Origin: Parahaliea maris
GTDB lineage: Bacteria; Pseudomonadota; Gammaproteobacteria; Pseudomonadales; Halieaceae
Reading direction: 5' to 3'
Assembly: GCF_008064665.1 (NCBI RefSeq)
Contig: NZ_VRZA01000005.1
Coordinates: 186,001 to 250,000 of the forward strand
Length of the DNA stretch: 64,000 bases
Shown here: one piece after another, positions 53,021 through 60,753 of the stretch
How positions within the stretch are numbered: the stretch's first letter is position 1
Layout: every line of letters begins with the position of its first letter
Program-made: the position numbers and the translations under genes
Notes under the pieces: generated by a model
Told to the model about the DNA's origin: nothing
The model's input: only the letters and a program-made list of their open reading frames with translations
The model's database searches: none

Positions 53021-54181
53021 CTAGACTGGCTCCGTGGTGCAGTCGTAGTGGAACAGCCCCAGGGTCTCTTCGTTGCGCAGATTGCCGAGGCCATACATCT
53101 CGGACTCCTGCCCCTGCAGGCGGTCGGCATTCGCGTTGGACTCTGCCTGGATGAAACTGGTGCGCTCGTGCCGCGCCGCCTGGTAGCGCTGCAATGCCTC
53201 ACCTGTCGAGGCCGCGTCATCCAGCACCCGCGCCAGCATCACAGCATCCTCGACGCCGGTGGCTGCACCCTGCCCGAGAAAGGGGGTCATCGCGTGTGCC
53301 GCGTCGCCAATCAGGGTGACCTTGTCAGCGATGTTCCAGTTGGGCAGCGGGCTGTGGGCGTTGATGGCCCACTTGAACAGCGTCCCGTGCTGGATGGCGC
53401 CAATCATGGACTGGATATCCTCACACCAGTCACCGTAGAGCGCTGTCAGTTCCTCGGGCGATGCCGGAATCGACCAGCCGTCCTCGGTCCAGCCATCCTG
53501 GCGGGCGAAGAACACCAGGTTCAACAGCGCGCCCTTGCGCAGGGGGTAGCGTACCACCATTTTACCCGGGCCGATGTGCATGCCCGGCTGGTCGACCAAG
53601 TGCTGGATCGCGGGGCTGGCCGGCGCCAGAGCACGGAAGGCAATATGCCCGGTAAAGTGCGGTGCCACCGGATCGAACATCTGGCGCACACGGGATTTCA
53701 GCCCATCGGCACCAATGACCAGGTCGGCCTGTGCATCGCTACCATCGGCGAACAGCAGGCGCGCGCCCTCGCCCTCACAGTCAATATCCGTTACCCGCTT
53801 GCCGAGGACAATGGTCACGCCGCGTTGTTCGGCCGCTGCGACCAGGATCTGGTGCAGGTCGGCGCGATGGATGTAGACGTAGTGGGCCTTGTAGGTATCG
53901 AAGGTCTTGCTGCGATCCACCTCCAGCAGAACGCGCCCGTCCTGCCAGTGGGACACATGCTGTTCAACAGGCTCCACACCCGTTTCATAGACGGCCTCAC
54001 CAACGCCAACCGCGTCCAGTGCCCGCATCGCGTTGGGCGACAGTGTGATGCCGGCACCAATGTCTGCCCAGGCGTCGGCAGCCTCGTAAAGCGTCACTGT
54101 GTGACCGCGATCGCGAAGAGCAAGCACCGCCGTCAGGCCGGCTATTCCTGCTCCGACAACGGCTATATTCATGGGTGCCAT
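53021..54181 (-). CDS. FAD-dependent aromatic monooxygenase (salicylate/6-hydroxynicotinate hydroxylase-like)
   Basis: A 386-residue class A flavoprotein hydroxylase. GAGIAG (10-15) with the following acidic residue in LYEAADA binds the ADP; IGADGLKSR is the DG motif and LIGDAAHAMTPFLGQGA the GD motif. PNAMRALDAVG is typical of the salicylate 1-hydroxylase, 3-hydroxybenzoate 6-hydroxylase and NicC group, which add oxygen para or ipso to a ring hydroxyl. ATG at 54181 with GGAGG. The FNR-type site at 54281 is 100 bp upstream. The exact substrate cannot be told. Confidence 0.88.
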   Translation of the reverse strand: MAPMNIAVVGAGIAGLTAVLALRDRGHTVTLYEAADAWADIGAGITLSPNAMRALDAVGVGEAVYETGVEPVEQHVSHWQDGRVLLEVDRSKTFDTYKAHYVYIHRADLHQILVAAAEQRGVTIVLGKRVTDIDCEGEGARLLFADGSDAQADLVIGADGLKSRVRQMFDPVAPHFTGHIAFRALAPASPAIQHLVDQPGMHIGPGKMVVRYPLRKGALLNLVFFARQDGWTEDGWSIPASPEELTALYGDWCEDIQSMIGAIQHGTLFKWAINAHSPLPNWNIADKVTLIGDAAHAMTPFLGQGAATGVEDAVMLARVLDDAASTGEALQRYQAARHERTSFIQAESNANADRLQGQESEMYGLGNLRNEETLGLFHYDCTTEPV

Positions 54182-54280
54182 ACTCTGCCTCCTCGCACGG
54201 GCTGTGGTGCCGGCACGGACCGGCTGAAAGGGTATTAACTGACTGAGGAATAGTCTGCACGGTGGCCCGGATGGGCCACC

Positions 54281-54294
54281 ATGACAATTATCAA
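54281..54294. promoter_or_regulatory. FNR-type site ATGACAATTATCAA
   Basis: Half-sites ATGAC and ATCAA around a 4-bp centre, overlapping the stop codon of the lyase gene and about 100 bp upstream of the monooxygenase start. Confidence 0.45.
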
Positions 54295-55214
54295 GCTGTG
54301 CAGGCGCTTACCTGTTTTTCCAGCCAGGGCTTGAGCCAGCGCTTGGCGCGACCGCCGGGCGCGGTGCCAGTGAGGGTTTCCGAAAGGTCTGAAGCGCGCA
54401 GCAGGCGGTCCAGGTCGATGCCCGTGCTGTAGCCCATCTGTTCGAGCATCATCACTACATCTTCAGTGGCGACGTTGCCGCTTGCACCGGGCGCAAAGGG
54501 GCAGCCACCGAGACCGCCGATAGACGCATCGAAATAGCGCACTCCGGACTCCAGGGCTGCGAACACGTTGGCGAGCCCCATGGCGCGGGTATCGTGGAAG
54601 TGACAGCCAAGTCGCTCGCTGCCAACGGCCGGCACCAGCGGGTCCATCAATTCGCGCACCTGCTGCGGATTGGCGGCGCCAATCGTATCGGCGATCACGA
54701 TGCGGTCCGCGCCCAGTTCAGCGAATCGCTGGGCAATATCGCGCACCAGGGCAGGGTCGGTGTCGCCGTCGAATGGGCACGCAAAAGCCACGGAGATCGT
54801 GGCAATCACCCGAGCGCCCTCTTCCCGAGCTCGAGCGATGATGGCTGCGGCGTCAGCCTCGGCTTCCTGCCTGGTCATCTTGACGTTGGCCTGGGCCATA
54901 CCATCGCTGGCATAGAGCACCATGGCCACGGTGTTCACACCGGCGGCCCGGGCCAGTTCGTAGCCCCGGGCATTGGGGATCAGGGCGCTCAGGGCCACCC
55001 CCTCCAGAGCTTGCAGACGCGCCATGACCTGGTCGGTACCCGCCATTGCCGGTACCGCCTTCGGTGACACGAAGGCGCCCGCCTCGATGTAATTCATGCC
55101 GGCGTCCGCCAGCGCCTGTACCAGTTGTACCCGCTCCTCGACGCTGAGGATCCTGGGCTGGTTCTGCAGGCCGTCACGGGGACCCACATCGTTAATTATG
55201 ACCTGTTCACCCAT
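54291..55214 (-). CDS. Hydroxymethylglutaryl-CoA lyase-like enzyme (complete copy)
   Basis: A 307-residue lyase with all family residues: VGPRDGLQ (R13, D14), HFH metal ligands (H205, H207), the catalytic loop GGLGGCPFAPGASGN with C238, and N247. The start overlaps the CoA-transferase stop (TGATG). It would cleave a branched 3-hydroxyacyl-CoA made by that transferase. HMG-CoA itself (leucine pathway) is possible, but the partner is a CoA-transferase instead of an acyl-CoA carboxylase, so citramalyl-CoA-type substrates are also possible. Confidence 0.92.
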   Translation of the reverse strand: MGEQVIINDVGPRDGLQNQPRILSVEERVQLVQALADAGMNYIEAGAFVSPKAVPAMAGTDQVMARLQALEGVALSALIPNARGYELARAAGVNTVAMVLYASDGMAQANVKMTRQEAEADAAAIIARAREEGARVIATISVAFACPFDGDTDPALVRDIAQRFAELGADRIVIADTIGAANPQQVRELMDPLVPAVGSERLGCHFHDTRAMGLANVFAALESGVRYFDASIGGLGGCPFAPGASGNVATEDVVMMLEQMGYSTGIDLDRLLRASDLSETLTGTAPGGRAKRWLKPWLEKQVSACTA

Positions 55215-56413
55215 CAGCCGATCACTCCCTGCTGGCGCAGTTTTACCACTTCCTCGTCACTGTAGCCCAACAACGCGGTGAACACCTCTTCAGTATGCTG
55301 GCCCAGCAGTGGCGCTGGGCTGTACTCGTCTTCACCGGTGCGCGACAGCTTGATGGGATTCCCGGGGCCCTGTGTGCTACTGCCGTCGGGGTGCTGCAAT
55401 TCAACGACCATCTTGCGGTGCAGCACCTGGGGATCGGAAAGCGCCTGACTGAAATTGTTGACCGGTGCACAGGGGATACGCTTTTCCTCTAGTTGGGCAA
55501 GCCAGTACGCGCAGGTGTTGGTGCCCAGAATTTCGTTCAGTTTTGTTTCAATCATGTCCCGGGCAGCCCAGCGGCCCGGCTGGCCATCCAGGGCAGGATC
55601 ATCGAACTCCGGGCACGGCGTGACCGTTTTCAGGTTCTGCCAGAAATTGTCCGTGATGACAGCAATCACGATGAAACCGTCAGAACAGCGGAAGGTATTG
55701 TAGGGCACGTGCACGAAGTGGGAATTGCCGATCGGGTGGGGGTTCTCACCGGACAGGAAATGCATGGTCGCCATGTAATTCAGCAGGGAAATCTGGCAGT
55801 CCAGCATGGATATATCGACGTGCTGCCCGCGACCGCTGCGTTCACGCTCATACAGCGCGGCCAGGATGCCCATCACACCGAACATGCCACCACCGAGGTC
55901 ACCGATGGGAATGCCGGCCCGCACCGGGTGCTCCGGGTCCATACCGGTAATAGACATCCCGCCTCCACTCGCCTGGGCCACCTGGTCAAAGGCCGGCCGC
56001 TTGTGACCGGGGCCATCGGAGCCGAAGCCGGAGACAGTGCAGGTGATGATGCGGGGATTGACCTTGCTCAGGGATGCGTAATCGATCCCGAGGCGCTCGG
56101 GTACACCCGCGCCAAAATTACTCAGCACGATATCGGACACTTCCACTAGCTTGTAGAACTGGGCCAGTCCCTCCTCGCTCTTGAGGTCGATGGCTACACT
56201 CTTCTTGTTGCGGTTAAGGGTGATAAAGTAGGCCCCCATACCGGCGAGCGAATTTTTCGGGTCCGACGCCAGCAACTTGCGCGTGCCTTCGCCATGCAAG
56301 GGCTCTACCTTGATGGTTTCGGCGCCCAGGTCCGCCAGGATCATACCCCCATAGGGGCCGGAGAGCATGTGGGTGAGGTCGAGGATGCGAACCCCTTCGA
56401 GTGTCTTGTTCAT
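55214..56413 (-). CDS. CaiB/BaiF class III CoA-transferase (second copy)
   Basis: A 399-residue class III transferase with GVRILDLTHMLSGPYGG at the N-terminus, IKVEPLHGEGTR, and the probable catalytic D172 in IPIGDLGGGMFG. ATG at 56413 with AAGGGA. Overlap with the lyase gene shows they work as a pair. It shares the TATATCATTA operator motif with the 841 copy, and both copies are near HMG-CoA-lyase-like genes. Confidence 0.92.
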   Translation of the reverse strand: MNKTLEGVRILDLTHMLSGPYGGMILADLGAETIKVEPLHGEGTRKLLASDPKNSLAGMGAYFITLNRNKKSVAIDLKSEEGLAQFYKLVEVSDIVLSNFGAGVPERLGIDYASLSKVNPRIITCTVSGFGSDGPGHKRPAFDQVAQASGGGMSITGMDPEHPVRAGIPIGDLGGGMFGVMGILAALYERERSGRGQHVDISMLDCQISLLNYMATMHFLSGENPHPIGNSHFVHVPYNTFRCSDGFIVIAVITDNFWQNLKTVTPCPEFDDPALDGQPGRWAARDMIETKLNEILGTNTCAYWLAQLEEKRIPCAPVNNFSQALSDPQVLHRKMVVELQHPDGSSTQGPGNPIKLSRTGEDEYSPAPLLGQHTEEVFTALLGYSDEEVVKLRQQGVIG

Positions 56414-56481
56414 GGCTGATCCCTTCGCTAGATGTCGGCCTGCCCCAAAGGGGAGGAGCGCAGTCAGTTCCCGCAAAACCG

Positions 56482-56505
56482 TAATGTTATATTTTTATAT
56501 CATTA
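56482..56505. promoter_or_regulatory. Palindrome TAATG-N14-CATTA between divergent operons
   Basis: 24-bp inverted repeat in which 9 of 10 arm positions pair (TAATGTTATA/TATATCATTA). It lies 69 bp before the CoA-transferase start. It shares TATATCATTA with the site at 768 (as reverse complement) and ATATCATTA with 9519. Confidence 0.5.
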
Positions 56506-56540
56506 AAGGCAATTCGCGCACTCGCCTTTGCCGCCACGAG

Positions 56541-56563
56541 GGTATATGATTTATTGGTATACC
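56541..56563 (+). promoter_or_regulatory. Inverted repeat GGTATA/TATACC before the isochorismatase operon
   Basis: Perfect 6-bp arms with an 11-bp spacer. 56547-56564 matches 16 of 18 bases of the element at 49636-49653 before the NCS1 permease. A TATGAT -10-like hexamer follows at 56566. The isochorismatase ATG is at 56620. Confidence 0.5.
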
Positions 56564-56619
56564 TTTATGATTAATATCCAGGCGCACCCCCGGGAGCGCC
56601 CTGCCAGCAGGACCCGATA

Positions 56620-57288
56620 ATGGAAACCAGCGATAAAACCGCGCGCCAGATATACCAGGAACTCAAGGCCAACCCCTCCCGGGCACGCTTCGGCTTTGGC
56701 GAAAAGGCGATTCTTGTCAATGTCGACCCGCAGAAGGCCTACACCCGTACCGACCTGTTCAAGACCGCCTACGAGACCGACCCCCGCCAGATGGAATACA
56801 CCGACACCCTGGCAAAAAAATTCCGGTCCCTGGGCTGGCCGGTGGTGTGGACCCACGTGGCCTACATGGCATCGGGCGAGGACTGCGGTGTCTGGGGCAC
56901 CCGCACCGACACGCCGGATTCGCTGCAGAACATCAAGTTCGGTTCCGAGCGGACCGAGTTCGATGACCGCCTGGACATCGATCGTGAACGCGATGTGATC
57001 TACTGCAAGAAAATGCCGTCGGCCTTCTTCGAGACCCAGTTGCAGTCCCTGTGCGTGTGGCACAAGGTCGACACCGTGGTCATCACCGGCGGCTCGACGT
57101 CCGGCTGCATCCGCGCCACCGCGGTGGACTCACTGTCACGCGGCTACCGCACCATCGTTCCGGAGGAGTGCGTATCCGACAAGCATGAATCCTATCATTT
57201 CGCTAACCTGACGGATCTCGCCATCAAGTACGCGGACGTCCTCGAGGTGCAGGAAGTATTCGACTGGCTGGACAGCCGCAAGGCCTGA
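56620..57288 (+). CDS. Isochorismatase-family amidohydrolase (second copy)
   Basis: A 222-residue cysteine hydrolase with triad D36 (LVNVDPQKAY), K130 (CKKMPSAFF) and C163 (TSGCIRAT). It is N-carbamoylsarcosine-amidase-like. Compared with the 11593 copy it carries a longer N-terminus and an insertion around residues 85-115 (SGEDCGVWGTRTDTPDS), so the substrate is probably different. It is first of a four-gene operon with two deacetylases and a PEP-mutase-type lyase, 27 bp before the next gene. Confidence 0.88.
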   Translation: METSDKTARQIYQELKANPSRARFGFGEKAILVNVDPQKAYTRTDLFKTAYETDPRQMEYTDTLAKKFRSLGWPVVWTHVAYMASGEDCGVWGTRTDTPDSLQNIKFGSERTEFDDRLDIDRERDVIYCKKMPSAFFETQLQSLCVWHKVDTVVITGGSTSGCIRATAVDSLSRGYRTIVPEECVSDKHESYHFANLTDLAIKYADVLEVQEVFDWLDSRKA

Positions 57289-57315
57289 GCCACCACAGAA
57301 AAGGAAGCACACAGC

Positions 57316-58227
57316 ATGAAAGCCGACCCCGGACTCTACGACTACTGGCCCTGGGAAGGGCGCCCGAAGATCAGCTGGCCGGGCGGTGCCCGGGTCGCTT
57401 TCTGGGTAGCCCCCAACATCGAGTTCTACGAACTCAACCCGCCGGCCAATCCCCACCGCAAGGCCTGGCCCCAGCCCTACCCGGCCACACCCGGCTACAG
57501 CATTCGCGATTACGGCAACCGGGTCGGCCACGTGAGGCAGATGGAGGTGCTGGACCGCTACGGTATCCGCGGCTCGATTTCCCTGTCCACCGCCCTGTGC
57601 GACCATCACCCGGAAATCATCCGGATGTGCGCCGAGCGTGACTGGGAGTTTTTCAGCCACGGCATCTACAACACCCGCTACACCTACGGCCTGTCGGAAG
57701 AGCAGGAAAGGGAGATGATCCAGGACTCGGTCGACACCATCGAGAAACACACCGGCCGCAAGCCAGCGGGCTACCTGGCGCCCGCACTCTCCCACTCCGA
57801 ACACACCATCGACCTGTTCGCCGAGGCCGGGGGCATCTACACCTGCGACCTGTTCCACGACGACCAGCCGACTCCCGTCCATGTCCGCAATGGCCAACGC
57901 TTCGTCTCGGTACCCTACTCGCTGGAGATGAACGACACCATCGCCTACGTGGTGAACAAGGTGGAACCGCGCCGCTACGGCCAGATGCTCAAGGACAACT
58001 TCGACCGCCTGTACCAGGAAGGCGCCGACAATGGCACGGTCATGTGCATACCCACGCACAACTACCAGGTGAGCTGCCCGCATCGCCTGAAAGCCTTTGA
58101 GGAGGCGCTGGAGTACATCACCGGGCACTCCGATGTGTGGGTGACGACCGGCCGGGAAATCGCCGAGCACTACCTCGAGCATCACTATGGCAACGCCGTG
58201 GCGGCCATCGCTGCGCAGGAGGGCTGA
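57316..58227 (+). CDS. Polysaccharide deacetylase/PuuE allantoinase-like protein (tandem copy 1)
   Basis: A 303-residue NodB-homology protein. WPGGARVAFWVAPNIEFYEL then SIRDYGNRVG (62-71) and the candidate metal-site segments FSHGIYN and PTHNYQVSCPHR near residues 235-246. The shape (no signal peptide, cytoplasmic) resembles PuuE-type allantoinases and peptidoglycan-deacetylase-like imidases rather than chitooligosaccharide deacetylases. It lies 4 bp before a paralogue. Cyclic imide or ureide hydrolysis would fit the neighbouring amidohydrolase. Confidence 0.82.
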   Translation: MKADPGLYDYWPWEGRPKISWPGGARVAFWVAPNIEFYELNPPANPHRKAWPQPYPATPGYSIRDYGNRVGHVRQMEVLDRYGIRGSISLSTALCDHHPEIIRMCAERDWEFFSHGIYNTRYTYGLSEEQEREMIQDSVDTIEKHTGRKPAGYLAPALSHSEHTIDLFAEAGGIYTCDLFHDDQPTPVHVRNGQRFVSVPYSLEMNDTIAYVVNKVEPRRYGQMLKDNFDRLYQEGADNGTVMCIPTHNYQVSCPHRLKAFEEALEYITGHSDVWVTTGREIAEHYLEHHYGNAVAAIAAQEG

Positions 58228-58231
58228 GGCC

Positions 58232-59161
58232 ATGGCACTGGAACGCGAACACCTCGAGTATCCCCGCCGCGCATACGGCATGGATCACGACCGCTACGAC
58301 TGGTCGATGCTCACTGATCGCTCCCCGGTTCAGTGGCCGGGCGGCAAACGGCTGGCGCTGTGGGTCAACGTCTGCCTGCAGTTTTTCCCCCTGAACCAGA
58401 AAGGGAAGCCCTTTGCCGTCCCGGGCGGCATGACCATGCCCTACCCGGACCTGCGCCACTTCAGCCTGCGCGATTACGGGAACCGCGTGGGCATCTACCG
58501 TTTCCTGAAGGCCTTCGATCGCTACGGCGTGCGCCCGGGCTTCGCTGTCAATTCGGCGCTCGCGGAGCGAGCGCCCGCCCTGCTGCGCACAATCGCCGAG
58601 CGCGGGGACGAGATACTGGCCCACGGCGTGCACATGGATGCGCTGCACTACGGCGGTCAGGATGAAGCCGAAGAACGGGCGCTGGTAACCGAATGCCTGG
58701 ATACCCTGCGACAGGCCAGCGGCCAGGCGGTAACCGGCTGGCTGAGCCCGGCCCGCAACGAGAGCGAGCACACCCCCGAACTGCTCGTCGAGCACGGCGT
58801 GGAATACTTCTGCGACTGGGTCAACGACGACATGCCCTACCGCTTCCATACCGGCAATGGCGGCCTGTGGGCGATGCCGCTGTCGAATGAGTTGGAAGAC
58901 CGTTTCGTCATCATGAACAACCTGCACTCGGAGCAATCCTGGCTGGAGCAGGTCTGCGATGCAGCCGACTTCCTGCTGCAGGAAGCGGAGCAGAGCGACA
59001 GCGGGCGGATTCTCGCGCTGAACCTGCACCCCTGGATGCTCGGCCAACCCCACCGCATTGCCAAACTGGAGCAGGCGCTGGATTACATCACGGGCAAGGA
59101 CAGCGTCTGGACTGCACCGCCCGGCGAAATTCTCAAGGCCTTTCGCGAACAGCAGGCCTGA
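58232..59161 (+). CDS. Polysaccharide deacetylase/PuuE-like protein (tandem copy 2)
   Basis: A 309-residue paralogue of the preceding gene: SLRDYGNRVG, LAHGVHM and LHPWMLGQPHRIAKLEQALDYI line up with SIRDYGNRVG, FSHGIYN and THNYQVSCPHRLKAFEEALEYI. ATG at 58232, 4 bp after the stop of copy 1. Differences at the histidine-containing loops suggest another specificity, or the two may form a heteromer. Cytoplasmic. Confidence 0.8.
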   Translation: MALEREHLEYPRRAYGMDHDRYDWSMLTDRSPVQWPGGKRLALWVNVCLQFFPLNQKGKPFAVPGGMTMPYPDLRHFSLRDYGNRVGIYRFLKAFDRYGVRPGFAVNSALAERAPALLRTIAERGDEILAHGVHMDALHYGGQDEAEERALVTECLDTLRQASGQAVTGWLSPARNESEHTPELLVEHGVEYFCDWVNDDMPYRFHTGNGGLWAMPLSNELEDRFVIMNNLHSEQSWLEQVCDAADFLLQEAEQSDSGRILALNLHPWMLGQPHRIAKLEQALDYITGKDSVWTAPPGEILKAFREQQA

Positions 59162-59239
59162 AAGCCTGCCCGCCTGACGACAACTGGCCAGGGGTGCTCC
59201 CGGGTGGAGCCCCTCTCGCCTTCATCCCGGTAGCATTCG

Positions 59240-60139
59240 ATGCAAGAAACAGCCCCCTGCAACAATCACCGCAAACAGTTGCGCCACCTCCTGCAGCAGC
59301 CCGGAGTGATCCAGGCGCCCGGAATCTACGACGGCCTGTCCGCTCTACTGGTGGAACAGGCCGGCTTTCCCGCCGCCTTTGTCTCCGGCGCCTGCCTGTC
59401 CTTCGCCCGGCTCGGCCGCCCCGATATGGGCCTGGTCTGTGCCCGGGAAGCCTGCGATACCGTATTCAGCATCCGCGACCGAATCGAGTTGCCGATTATC
59501 GTCGATATCGATACCGGCTTTGGCAACGCCCTCAATGTGCAGCGTACGGTGCGGGAATTCGAGCGCGCCGGAGCCAGCGCATTGCAGATCGAGGACCAGC
59601 AAGCCCCCAAGCGCTGCGGTCATCTCGCGGGTAAATCGGTTGTCGCGACCAGCGAGATGGTCGGCAAGGTGAAAGCGGCGCTCGACGCCCGGCGCGACGA
59701 AAATACACTGATTTTTGCACGGACCGACGCCCTTGGCGTTCTGGGGCTCGAGGCCGCCATGGACCGGGCCGAGGCCTATCTTGAGGCGGGTGCCAACGCC
59801 CTGTTCATCGAGGCACCTCCCACAGTGGAAGCCATGCAACTGATCGCAGGGCGATTCGCAGCCAGGGCTCCCCTGATCCACAATCTGGTGGAAGGGGGCA
59901 ACAGTCCGGTGGACGATTGTGACTCGCTGCAGGCCCTGGGCTATCGCGTTGCACTGCATCCGGCGGCGCTCATCAACCTGTTCACGCGGCAGTCTCAGAC
60001 TATGCTGGCGCAATTGCGCGAGCAGGGTACAACACGCGCGTGGCACTCACAGATGTGTGACCTGCACGAGGTGTCGGCAACCCTGGGCCTGCAGGATCTC
60101 CTCCAGGCAGGCTCACAGTATGGCGCGGAACCGGATTAG
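59240..60139 (+). CDS. Isocitrate lyase/PEP mutase-family lyase (second copy)
   Basis: A 299-residue lyase with DIDTGFG (89-95), IEDQ and the active-site loop KRCGH (124-128). The loop matches the lyase, not the mutase, members. It has the general shape of methylisocitrate/dimethylmalate lyase and oxaloacetate decarboxylase. It is the last gene of the isochorismatase operon (78 bp after the deacetylase stop). An isochorismatase-type gene accompanies a PEP-mutase-type lyase in both places in this window. Confidence 0.87.
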   Translation: MQETAPCNNHRKQLRHLLQQPGVIQAPGIYDGLSALLVEQAGFPAAFVSGACLSFARLGRPDMGLVCAREACDTVFSIRDRIELPIIVDIDTGFGNALNVQRTVREFERAGASALQIEDQQAPKRCGHLAGKSVVATSEMVGKVKAALDARRDENTLIFARTDALGVLGLEAAMDRAEAYLEAGANALFIEAPPTVEAMQLIAGRFAARAPLIHNLVEGGNSPVDDCDSLQALGYRVALHPAALINLFTRQSQTMLAQLREQGTTRAWHSQMCDLHEVSATLGLQDLLQAGSQYGAEPD

Positions 60140-60171
60140 CCGGGAGCAACCAGCTCTCTTACGCTTGGCCG

Positions 60172-60681
60172 TCAGCTGACGGGAGGCGGCGTCGTTCGCA
60201 ACTGGTCTTCCGGGGGGCGTTCGATCAGGGAAAGCAGCGTGCCATCGCAATCCCGGACACAGGTCTCGCGAACAGAGAAATCCCCCATCTGAAATGTCTG
60301 GGGATCAGGCATCCAGCGCGCGCCGGCTCGCTCCAGCAACGGCAGGGTGCGTTCCAGTGAGCGCACGTAAAATACCAGCGCCACCTCGCCGATGCGGGCG
60401 GCACCGTCGCCCCTGTCGACCTCTGCAGCGCCCTGGGCCGGCGACAGTTCGAACAGTCCGAGCATGCCGAAGTTGGGGCCCGGTTGCTTCAGAATGCGGG
60501 CGGGATAGGGGTGGTGCTGCGGCAGGCCGATGACCTGACTGGCCGAGGGGTGATCGAGCACCATATCGAGGTAGGTTTCCTCGAAACCCAGCGCGCGGTA
60601 GAACGCGGTCGCCTTCTCCAGGTTACGCACAAAAATCGTCGCCCGGATCAGCGACGACAGTTGGAGTTCGCGTTGTTCCAT
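60172..60681 (-). CDS. VOC-family (glyoxalase/dioxygenase superfamily) protein
   Basis: A 169-residue protein with one or two beta-alpha-beta-beta-beta units. IRATIFVRNLEKATAFYRALGF is the classic VOC opening and RDCDGTLLSLIE the end of the fold, with a terminal Glu typical for metal binding. Could be an extradiol-type dioxygenase, isomerase or resistance-like protein; not assigned. ATG at 60681. It is separated by 72 bp from the molybdenum hydroxylase gene upstream and likely co-transcribed. Confidence 0.82.
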   Translation of the reverse strand: MEQRELQLSSLIRATIFVRNLEKATAFYRALGFEETYLDMVLDHPSASQVIGLPQHHPYPARILKQPGPNFGMLGLFELSPAQGAAEVDRGDGAARIGEVALVFYVRSLERTLPLLERAGARWMPDPQTFQMGDFSVRETCVRDCDGTLLSLIERPPEDQLRTTPPPVS

Positions 60682-60753
60682 AAGTCCTCATTTAATGTCT
60701 ACTTTGCACATACCCGGGCTACACGACTACCGGGCACGGTAAATGCCACTGGG

